Shown: piece after piece, positions 29,232 to 35,019 of the stretch
Position numbering within the stretch: position 1 is the stretch's first letter
How the letters are laid out: every line of letters begins with the position of its first letter
Origin: Myceligenerans indicum
Lineage (GTDB): Bacteria; Actinomycetota; Actinomycetes; Actinomycetales; Cellulomonadaceae
DNA length: 35,019 nucleotides
Reading direction: 5' to 3'
Assembly: GCF_016742955.1 (NCBI RefSeq)
Contig: NZ_JABBYC010000047.1
Coordinates: 1 to 35,019 of the forward strand
Made by a program: the position numbers and the translations under genes
Notes under the pieces: model-generated
Database searches by the model: none
The model's input: the letters and a program-made list of their open reading frames with translations, nothing else
What the model was told of the DNA's origin: nothing

Positions 29232-31073
29232 TCAGGCGGGCTGCCTGACGTACCTGCCCAGGAGTGCGCGGAAGACGTCGGCGCTCTCCTTGCTCAGCCG
29301 ATCCGCCGACATGGGCTCCTTGAGGGTGACCTGCCCGCCGTCGTGCAGCGTGAGCGTCGCGCGGACCGTGATCCCGCCGGACAGCTCGGCCGCGGCGACG
29401 TTCTCGTAGGGGATGAAGGTGTGACGCCGCGCGAGTTCCGCCACCGTGCCGGACTGCGCCAGCGCGACCAGCCGGTGCTTTCCCTCGGTGCGCTTGTCCA
29501 GCCGCTTGGCCAGGATCAGCCCGTTGTCCAGGATGAGCATGTCGTGGACCGTGCCGTCGACCTTCATGTCCGCGATGCCGCCGACGACGTCGCCGCCGTG
29601 GGCGGTGGCCTCCGTGGAGATCAGACCCACACCACCGGCGTCGATCCCGAGCTGCGCGATCCGCTCGGCCGCCTGGCGGACGGTTCCCGGATCCACGGCG
29701 AGGGCGGCGACCTCTTCGAGGTCGAGCTCGGAACCCGACCGGTCGGCCAGAACCGCGGGCCCCGTCCACGACACCTCGTAGCGCGCAGCGCCCGCCTGTA
29801 CCGCGCCCGCCCGCAGCGCCACGGCGATCACCTCGCGGGAGGCCTCGGGCGGAGCGCCGGGCGCCACCTGCTGAACCAGCTCGCCCAGGCGGCCGGCCTG
29901 CGCGAGCTCCAGCAGACTGCTCAGGGTGGCGGTCTCGCGCCCGGTCAGGCGGGCCGCGGCGCGGTACACGGTGTCCGCCGTCCGCTGGTTCGCCGCCGCG
30001 CCGCCCCGGTGCACGAGCTCGCTCCAGCTCAGTCGCTCCTTGCCGGCATACGCGACGGTCGTGTCCGCGACCGCGGCCGTGCGCGCGGCGAAGTCCGGGA
30101 TCAGTGCGGCGGCCGGCCGCTCGTCGGGGACGGTGCCGGAGCCGCTGTCCGGGATCCGGTCCATCGCCGCGATCCGTTCGGCGATCGGCGGGTGGGAGTC
30201 CCACTTCGACTTCTCGGCGGGAGCCGCCTCGCCACGGATCGCGGCGAGCTCGTCACCGCGGCCGGCCAGCAGCCGGCCGAACCCGGTGAAGAACTCCTCC
30301 GGCGCGGGCGCGAGCCCGTCCTCCCAGCCCATGCTGATGTAGTTGGCGGTGTAGAAGCTCCAGGCGGCGTCGAGCACGGGGAGCTCGCGGAGCGCGCCCT
30401 GCGCTGCGGGGCGTCCCGCGATCTGCACCATCAGACGGTCCGCCTCGACCTCCTGGCTGCGGCTCATCGACTGCGACAGCAGGATGTAGAGCTTCGCGTA
30501 CTGCTTCAGGAAGAACCCGATGACCCCGCCGACCTGCTGCACCGTCGCGACGACCGCCTCCCGGCCGCGGTAGGCGAGCGGGCCGAGGCGGGTGTGCGAG
30601 CCCGAGTAGTGGCCCAGCTCGTGGGCCAGCACCGCGGACAGCTGGGTGACGGTGAGCCCCTGCAGCAGCGGCACACCCAGGTACAGGCGACGCGTGCCGC
30701 CGATCAGGCCGAGCATCCGCGTGTCCTCGCTCACCGCGGCGTTGAGATCGGGCACCAGGCGGATCTGCGCGGGCGGCTGGGTGCCGACGGTCTGCGCGAG
30801 CCGCCCGACGAGCTGCCACAGCTCCGGGGCCTCGTCGGGTCCGACGTCGATCCCTGGCGCCGGTTCGGGCTTGAACGTCGCCACCTTCCACAGGGCGATC
30901 ACGACTCCGACGGCCGCGACACCGGCGACGAGTATGACCTTCAGGCCCGCGGGGCCCGACGCCTGCGTGAGCAGCACGCCGCCGATCATCAGGCCGGCGA
31001 TGATCGCCAGGGCGAAGAGGTAGAAGCCGATCAGGGCGGCAAGTGAGGTCAGGGCGCGCATCGTGGCGGACAT
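29232..31073 (-). CDS. M48 family membrane metallopeptidase with C-terminal extension
   Basis: A 613-residue zinc peptidase. Two transmembrane helices (about 13-36 and 44-62) precede the catalytic domain. HELGH at 151-155 supplies the zinc His pair and the catalytic Glu, and SQEVEADRL (Glu208) the third ligand, as in HtpX/STE24-like M48 enzymes. SHPPIAERIAAMD (about 300-312) is the family block that follows. From about 330 to the end is a large extension not typical of HtpX; its last 60 residues (FIPYENVAAAELSGGITVRATLTLHDGGQVTL) look like a small beta-rich PH-like domain. A role in membrane-protein quality control is inferred. ATG 31073 has GGAG about 6 nt upstream. Preceded by the gdh terminator. 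Confidence 0.88.
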   Translation of the reverse strand: MSATMRALTSLAALIGFYLFALAIIAGLMIGGVLLTQASGPAGLKVILVAGVAAVGVVIALWKVATFKPEPAPGIDVGPDEAPELWQLVGRLAQTVGTQPPAQIRLVPDLNAAVSEDTRMLGLIGGTRRLYLGVPLLQGLTVTQLSAVLAHELGHYSGSHTRLGPLAYRGREAVVATVQQVGGVIGFFLKQYAKLYILLSQSMSRSQEVEADRLMVQIAGRPAAQGALRELPVLDAAWSFYTANYISMGWEDGLAPAPEEFFTGFGRLLAGRGDELAAIRGEAAPAEKSKWDSHPPIAERIAAMDRIPDSGSGTVPDERPAAALIPDFAARTAAVADTTVAYAGKERLSWSELVHRGGAAANQRTADTVYRAAARLTGRETATLSSLLELAQAGRLGELVQQVAPGAPPEASREVIAVALRAGAVQAGAARYEVSWTGPAVLADRSGSELDLEEVAALAVDPGTVRQAAERIAQLGIDAGGVGLISTEATAHGGDVVGGIADMKVDGTVHDMLILDNGLILAKRLDKRTEGKHRLVALAQSGTVAELARRHTFIPYENVAAAELSGGITVRATLTLHDGGQVTLKEPMSADRLSKESADVFRALLGRYVRQPA

Positions 31074-31094
31074 GAAGACTCCGGGGAGAGCGAA

Positions 31095-31129
31095 CTGGGG
31101 GTCGCGACCATAACGGTCGCGACCCCCAG
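31095..31129 (-). terminator. Terminator after glutamate dehydrogenase
   Basis: CTGGGGGTCGCGACC and its exact complement (15 bp, 31095-31109 with 31115-31129) with loop ATAAC. It stands between the gdh stop and the M48 start, 21 bp before the latter, so it could also affect the M48 leader. Confidence 0.75.
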
Positions 31130-31178
31130 AGAGCCATGTTTATCGGGAGATTTCACCCGATGGCTGTATGCCGTCCGA

Positions 31179-32501
31179 TCACGGGTACAGGCCCCGGATC
31201 TGGTGGGCCTCCGCGACCCGCTGCACCCCGATCGTGATGGCCGCGTCACGCAGCGACAGGTCCTCCCGCCGCGCCAGCTCCGCCACGTCGCGGTACGCCT
31301 GGTGCATCCGGCTCCCGAGCTTCTCGGCGATCTCCTGCTCGGTCCACCAGTAGGTCTGGTTCGCCTGCACCCACTCGAAGTAGGAGACCACGACGCCACC
31401 CGCGTTCGCCAGCACGTCCGGCACCACGGTCACGTCGTTCTTGGCGAGCAGCGCGTCACCGGCCTCCGTCGTCGGGCCGTTCGCGCCCTCGACCACCCAG
31501 CGCGCCCGGACCGAGCCCGCGGTGTGCTCGTCGAGCACGCCCTCGATGGCTGCCGGGGCCAGCACGTCGACGTCGAGCGCGAGCAGCGCCGTGTTGGTGA
31601 TCGGGTCAGACTCGTCGAACCCGACCACCGAACCCGTGGCCAGCACGTGCTCCATCAGGCGCGGCACGTCCAGGCCGGCGTCGTTGCGGATGCCGCCGTA
31701 CTCGTCGCTGACGGCGACCACCTTGGCGCCGCGCTCCGCGAAGATCTCGGCGGCGTGGCCACCCACCTTGCCGAAGCCCTGGATCGCCACGGTGGTGCCC
31801 TCCAGCGGCACACCCGCGTCGGCGAGGGCGGCGGCGGTGACGTGCACCAGCCCGGCCGACGTCGCCGTGCCGCGTCCCAGCGACCCGCCCACCGCGAGCG
31901 GCTTGCCGGTGACCACCGCGGGGATCGTGTAGCCCTTGGCCACCGAATAGGTGTCCATCACCCAGGCCATCGTCTGGGCGTCGGTGCCCATGTCGGGGGC
32001 CATGATGTCGTTGTCCGGGCCGATCATCGGCATGATCTCGGACGTGTAGCGGCGGGTGACGCGCTCCAGCTCGCCGGCGGAGTAGCCCCGCGGGTCGATG
32101 GCGACGCCGCCCTTGGCGCCGCCGTACGGCAGGTTCACCACGCCGCACTTCCAGGTCATCCACATCGCGAGGGCGCGGACCTCGTCGATCTCCACGTTCG
32201 GGTGGTACCGCAGGCCACCCTTGCCCGGCCCGAGGCTGACGTTGTGCTGCACGCGGAAGCCGTGCAGCACCTGGGTGGTTCCGTCGTCGCGGCGCAGGGG
32301 CACGGCGACATGCATCTCGCGGCGCGGCATGCGCAGCATGGTGTGCAGGCCGTCGTCGTATCCGAGGATGTCGACCGCTGCCGCGAGCTGGGCGTGTGCG
32401 GTGTCGAGTGCGGAGCCGGTGGCGGGAGAGGGTCCCTCGGCCGGCGTGATGGGAGCGACCGGGGCGGCCTCGGCGGCCTCGGTGGCTGACGTCGTTGTCA
32501 C
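31179..32501 (-). CDS. gdhA: Glutamate dehydrogenase
   Basis: A 440-residue Glu/Leu/Phe/Val dehydrogenase that reversibly converts glutamate to 2-oxoglutarate and ammonium. The N-terminal domain has GFRVQHNVSLGPGKGGLRYHP (Lys94) and catalytic Lys130 in NLPYGGAKGGV. MAPDMGTDAQTMAW and the Rossmann motif VAIQGFGKVGGHAAE (about 237-251) follow, then VVEGANGPTT. VSDEYGGIRN supplies an acidic residue at the end of the second strand, which favours NAD over NADP. About 30 Ala/Pro/Thr-rich residues form an N-terminal extension. GTG 32501 has GGAGG 5 nt upstream; an ATG two bases earlier is followed at once by TGA. Good full-length match. Confidence 0.95.
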   Translation of the reverse strand: MTTTSATEAAEAAPVAPITPAEGPSPATGSALDTAHAQLAAAVDILGYDDGLHTMLRMPRREMHVAVPLRRDDGTTQVLHGFRVQHNVSLGPGKGGLRYHPNVEIDEVRALAMWMTWKCGVVNLPYGGAKGGVAIDPRGYSAGELERVTRRYTSEIMPMIGPDNDIMAPDMGTDAQTMAWVMDTYSVAKGYTIPAVVTGKPLAVGGSLGRGTATSAGLVHVTAAALADAGVPLEGTTVAIQGFGKVGGHAAEIFAERGAKVVAVSDEYGGIRNDAGLDVPRLMEHVLATGSVVGFDESDPITNTALLALDVDVLAPAAIEGVLDEHTAGSVRARWVVEGANGPTTEAGDALLAKNDVTVVPDVLANAGGVVVSYFEWVQANQTYWWTEQEIAEKLGSRMHQAYRDVAELARREDLSLRDAAITIGVQRVAEAHQIRGLYP

Positions 32502-32721
32502 ATGGTCCTCCGGGGAGAACGGGCGCCGATGCCCTTGTGGGGCCGATGGCGCGGGGTCATCAGGGCGCGGGATCTGCGTCCTGTCTTCAATCTATCCCTC
32601 GGCAACGCGGTTGGGCAGGACGAATGCCGGATCGAATCGTGACGATACGGCAAACATCCCGACGGCCGGTGTGACCGGCCCGTGAGGGACGGACTCGGGA
32701 CGGACGGGTCCGTCCCACGGA

Positions 32722-32774
32722 CGACGGCGACCCGGAGCACCTCTCGCACAAGAGGTGTTCCCGGACCGCCGTCG
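32722..32774 (-). terminator. Long hairpin after bioY
   Basis: 32722-32744 pairs with 32751-32774 (about 23 bp with a few G-U pairs and one bulge) around a 6-nt loop. It begins 10 nt after the bioY stop codon. Confidence 0.7.
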
Positions 32775-32784
32775 CCCGACATGG

Positions 32785-33402
32785 TCAGCTCCGGGCCAGC
32801 CGCCACGCGCCCGGCAGCAGGACGCCCGCGAGGACGGCCTTGATCGCGTCGCCGATCAGGAACACGCCGGCACCGGCCACGAAGGCCTCGCCGGGTGCCA
32901 TCCCGGCGACCACGGCCAGCCACGGCACACCCACCGCGTAGATCACCGCGGACCCCGCGGCGAACGCGAGCACGGTGCCGAGCACGCCACGGTCCATGCC
33001 ACGCCGGGCCATGGCGCCGATCACGGCGCTCGCGGCCACGAAGCCGATCAGGTAGCCGCCGGAAGCGCCGAGGAGCACCTCGGCCCCGGCGCCGCCCCCG
33101 GCGTAGACGGGCAGGCCCACCAGGCCCACGCCGACGTACAGGATCTGAGCGGCGGAGCCGCGGAGCGGGCCGAGCGCGGCGGCGCCGAGAAGCACCGCGA
33201 ACGTCTGGCCCGTGATCGGGACGGGCAGCCCGGGAATCGGGATCCGGATCTGCGCGGCGAGCGCGGTCAGGGCGGCGACCGCGACCACGAGCGTGACGTC
33301 CCGGGCGATCGCGCGGGCACGGCTCGACTCCGCGGGGATCAGGTCCGCCAGGACCTGGCGCGGGTTCGAGCGTGGCACGAGGGGAAACGCAAGGCTTGTC
33401 AT
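32785..33402 (-). CDS. bioY: Biotin transporter BioY (ECF substrate-binding component)
   Basis: A 205-residue membrane protein with about six helices. The BioY signature is present: AQIRIPIPGLPVPITGQTFAVLLGAAALGP, then GLPVYAGGG, GGYLIGFVAAS and the final GVFLIGDAIKAVLAG. It binds biotin and is energised by an ECF module (EcfA/EcfT) encoded elsewhere, or acts alone. No bioM or bioN and no biotin synthesis genes are next to it. ATG 33402 is chosen because a minus-strand TACTGT box (33409-33414) ends 6 nt before it; a longer in-frame start exists 14 codons upstream. A hairpin ends the unit. Confidence 0.92.
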   Translation of the reverse strand: MTSLAFPLVPRSNPRQVLADLIPAESSRARAIARDVTLVVAVAALTALAAQIRIPIPGLPVPITGQTFAVLLGAAALGPLRGSAAQILYVGVGLVGLPVYAGGGAGAEVLLGASGGYLIGFVAASAVIGAMARRGMDRGVLGTVLAFAAGSAVIYAVGVPWLAVVAGMAPGEAFVAGAGVFLIGDAIKAVLAGVLLPGAWRLARS

Positions 33403-33408
33403 GACACG

Positions 33409-33414
33409 ACAGTA
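33409..33414 (-). promoter_or_regulatory. -10 box of bioY
   Basis: Minus-strand TACTGT ends 6 nt before the ATG at 33402, indicating a leaderless transcript. Confidence 0.55.
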
Positions 33415-33470
33415 CGAGGCGCGAAGGCCCGGCGTCGTGGGCACCAGATGCCCGTGAAAGCGCGGTCAAC

Positions 33471-33487
33471 TTGTGGGAAATCCACAA
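33471..33487. promoter_or_regulatory. Inverted repeat between bioY and the MaoC gene
   Basis: TTGTGG-GAAAT-CCACAA is a perfect 6-5-6 inverted repeat, 69 bp upstream of bioY and 124 bp upstream of the MaoC gene. It is a possible operator for either. The similarity to a DnaA box is only partial. Confidence 0.4.
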
Positions 33488-33610
33488 CCCGGTCTCGGCA
33501 TGCCGGAGGCGTGGCACGCTGCTGGACGTCGCGCGGACAGCGCGGAACACCTGGCCGGCGCGCCGTGGCGCGCCCCGGACAGCGGCAACCACCTGAGAGG
33601 ATCGACGACG

Positions 33611-34060
33611 ATGCGGACCACCTATCCCGAACTGTCCGGCCTGACCGGAACGAGGCTCGGACCCGGCGACTGGGTCGAGATGACCCAGGAGCGCATCGAC
33701 CGGTTCGCCGAGGCGACCGAGGACCCGCAGTGGATCCATGTCGACGCCGCGCGTGCGGCCGCGGGGCCGTTCGGCGCGACGGTCGCGCACGGCTACCTGA
33801 CGCTGTCGCTGCTGCCGCGCCTGATGCGCGGACTGCTCGTGGTGGACGGCGCGCAGATGGTCGTCAACGTGGGATCGGACCGGGTGCGCTTCATCGCTCC
33901 TGTCCGCTCGGGCACGCGCGTGCGCGCCGCGGCCGTCGTCGCCGCGGTCACGCCGGGCGAGCGGGGCACGCGCGTCGAGAGCGACGTCACGGTCGAGATC
34001 GAGGGCGAGGACAGGCCGGCCCTGGCCGCCCGCACCATCGCCCTCCACGTCCCGGCCTGA
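33611..34060 (+). CDS. MaoC-family (R)-specific enoyl-CoA hydratase
   Basis: A 149-residue hot-dog-fold protein. The hydratase-2 motif is clear: Asp-His pair in DPQWIHVDAARAAAGPFGATVAHGYLTLSLL (about 39-69), then VNVGSDRVRFIAPVRSGTRVR. It would hydrate trans-2-enoyl-CoA to (R)-3-hydroxyacyl-CoA in fatty acid or polyester metabolism. Single-domain length matches PhaJ-like enzymes. The true acyl chain is unknown. ATG 33611 has GAGAGGA about 10 nt upstream. It is divergent from bioY and convergent with the AraC gene; no other fatty acid gene is adjacent. Confidence 0.93.
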   Translation: MRTTYPELSGLTGTRLGPGDWVEMTQERIDRFAEATEDPQWIHVDAARAAAGPFGATVAHGYLTLSLLPRLMRGLLVVDGAQMVVNVGSDRVRFIAPVRSGTRVRAAAVVAAVTPGERGTRVESDVTVEIEGEDRPALAARTIALHVPA

Positions 34061-34106
34061 GGCCGGGCGGCGTCGGGCCGCCCGGCAGCCGATGCGCCGC
34101 CCGGCC
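34061..34106. terminator. Bidirectional terminator between MaoC and AraC genes
   Basis: GGCCGGGCGGCG (34061-34072) is the exact complement of CGCCGCCCGGCC (34095-34106), 12 bp. It starts directly after the MaoC stop and ends 8 nt before the AraC stop. Confidence 0.7.
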
Positions 34107-34113
34107 GCCGGCC

Positions 34114-34872
34114 TCACGCGCTGCGGCGGCGGAACGCCGCCGGGGTCTCCCCGGTCACGCGGGCGAAGGTACGGGTGAACGACGCCTGGTCCGAGAAGCC
34201 GGCCGCCGCCGCGACCTGTGCCAGCGGTACGGAGGTCGAGGTGAGCAGATGCGTCGCGCGGTCCACCCGCAGCCGGAGCACGAGCTGCCGGGGCGAGATC
34301 CCGAACACGCGGCGGACGCGCCGGTCCAGTGCGCTGGACCCGTAGCCGGACAGTGCGACCAGGTCGCTCACCGACGGCACCTCGCCGAGGTCCAGGCGTG
34401 CCTCGACCTCCTGGCGCAGGTGGGCCATGTCGCGGATCGTCGCGTCGTCGGCGTCCTCGGACCGCAGGTCCTGCGAGACCGAGACCAGGCCGACGAACCT
34501 GCCAGCCGTGTCGTGCACCGGCAGCTTCGCGGTGAGGAACCAGCCGGGTGCCCCGCCGACGTGGCGGATCAGCTCCAGCTCGCCGCGCAGCGGCCGGCCC
34601 GTCGCCCGGACCTGGTCGTCCTGGTCCTCGTACCGCTCGGCCAGGTCGGTGACGAAGAGGTCGGGTGCCCGCCGCCCGACGACGTCCCGCCGTGACCGCT
34701 CCCGCGTCCGCGCGACGAAGACCTCGTTGACCAGCACGTACCGCCCGACGGCATCCTTCGCGCAGAACATGACGCCCTTGAGCTCCTCCATCAGCGAGAC
34801 CATTGCCGGGCTGAGGGCGTCGAGCAGCGCCTTCGCCTCGGGCCAGGACGCCTCGGTCGTGGAGATGCTCAT
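34114..34872 (-). CDS. PAS-domain AraC family transcriptional regulator
   Basis: A 252-residue regulator. A PAS sensor covers about 20-135 (LKGVMFCAKDAVGRYVLVNEVFVARTR, GELELIRHVGGAPGWFLTAKLPVHDTAGRFVGLVSVSQDL). The AraC/XylS DNA-binding domain covers about 155-252, with two HTH units: VSDLVALSGYGSSALDRRVRRVFGISPRQLVLRLRVDRATHLL and VPLAQVAAAAGFSDQASFTRTFARVTGETPAAFRRR. The PAS may bind a small ligand or heme; a cofactor residue was not identified. ATG 34872 is used (GTG 34875 is possible); GATGAT lies 6 nt upstream on its strand and may be a leaderless -10. The frame extends into the right adapter as MYKRQ, an artefact. Targets are unknown, perhaps off this contig. Confidence 0.9.
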   Translation of the reverse strand: MSISTTEASWPEAKALLDALSPAMVSLMEELKGVMFCAKDAVGRYVLVNEVFVARTRERSRRDVVGRRAPDLFVTDLAERYEDQDDQVRATGRPLRGELELIRHVGGAPGWFLTAKLPVHDTAGRFVGLVSVSQDLRSEDADDATIRDMAHLRQEVEARLDLGEVPSVSDLVALSGYGSSALDRRVRRVFGISPRQLVLRLRVDRATHLLTSTSVPLAQVAAAAGFSDQASFTRTFARVTGETPAAFRRRSA

Positions 34873-34968
34873 CACCCCATCATCGCGCCCCGCCCGGCGG
34901 AACCACCATCGCGTCCCACCGCCGGCGTCCCACCCGTCCGCGTCCCCGCGCCCGGTCCTTCGCAGTGC

Positions 34969-35019
34969 CTGTCTCTTATACACATCTCCGAGCCCACGAG
35001 ACGGAGCTACATCTCGTAT
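34969..35019. other. Nextera read-2 adapter and index at right end
   Basis: 34969-34987 is CTGTCTCTTATACACATCT, the Tn5 mosaic end. It is followed by CCGAGCCCACGAGAC, an 8-nt index-like GGAGCTAC and ATCTCGTAT, the start of the P7 flow-cell primer. Genomic sequence ends at about 34968. Library artefact. Confidence 0.98.

Noticed and set aside
29008..30204. Upstream extension of the PrmC-like protein to 725 residues
   Set aside because: It lies out of frame within the M48 gene and crosses a terminator and repeats; a -10 box marks the start at 29007.
33471..33487. DnaA box or replication origin
   Set aside because: Only partial match to the TTGTCCACA-type consensus, single occurrence, and no dnaA, dnaN or AT-rich region nearby.
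23..34968. tRNA, rRNA, riboswitch, transposase or phage genes
   Set aside because: No cloverleaf with TTCGA loop, rRNA segment, known riboswitch core or DDE/recombinase motif was recognised on reading; a tRNAscan or Rfam run could overturn this.
34873..34983. N-terminal extension MYKRQALRRTG of the AraC-type gene
   Set aside because: It begins inside the right adapter; the native ATG at 34872 gives a normal PAS start.

Overview
The window is 34,946 bases of genomic DNA from a high-GC actinobacterium, flanked by sequencing-adapter remnants (positions 1-22 and 34969-35019). The actinobacterial assignment rests on the very high GC, a mycothiol enzyme (Mca), an LAXTG-type sortase E substrate, the coproporphyrin-dependent heme pair CpfC/ChdC, DUF5997 and DUF4307 proteins, and many apparently leaderless genes (TANNNT box 6-8 nt before the start codon). 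The gene set looks like Micrococcales (Promicromonospora/Cellulosimicrobium/Isoptericola-like), but genus is an inference. No tRNA, rRNA, CRISPR array, insertion sequence, phage gene or origin was seen. No stretch of more than 300 bases lacks a gene.

Layout. 132-533: FKBP prolyl isomerase, then a perfect 32-bp hairpin. 786-2738: secreted beta-helix protein with an operator-like repeat over its promoter. 2949-5378: RlmG/RsmC-type methyltransferase and a DUF5997 protein, divergent from a LysR effector-domain protein that has no HTH and carries an Arg/Gly-rich tail. 5609-7242: two related cell-surface proteins, one with an LAATG sortase signal and one anchored by a membrane helix. 7286-11609: MsrA, alpha/beta hydrolase, AI-2E-type permease, threonine ammonia-lyase. 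11775-17048: a conserved actinobacterial block of greA, DUF4307, mca, small membrane protein, nitrilase-family amidase, TrhA/hemolysin III and a cis-prenyltransferase; from memory this resembles M. tuberculosis Rv1080c-Rv1086. 17207-19826: MarR, LysR and alanine dehydrogenase. 19930-23646: CD225-like protein, unknown membrane protein, GNAT and glycerate kinase. 23692-25909: MFS permease divergent from a LysR. 25989-27952: last two steps of heme synthesis. 28027-32501: PrmC-like methyltransferase, M48 peptidase, glutamate dehydrogenase. 32785-34872: BioY, MaoC hydratase and a PAS-AraC regulator.

How the genes work together. CpfC and ChdC overlap by 4 bp and perform consecutive reactions (coproporphyrin III to coproheme to heme b). 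Mca, the small membrane protein and the amidase overlap at ATGA junctions and form one translationally coupled unit. Alanine dehydrogenase and glutamate dehydrogenase both interconvert ammonium and amino acids; the divergent LysR next to ald is its likely regulator. Most convergent gene ends carry hairpins that can act as terminators on both strands.

Most of the window is core genome. The parts that seem least explained are the HTH-less LysR/DUF5997 divergent pair with overlapping -10 boxes, the paired surface proteins, the mca-linked amidase operon, a hairpin in the greA leader, and operator-like inverted repeats in front of the beta-helix, trhA and ald genes.
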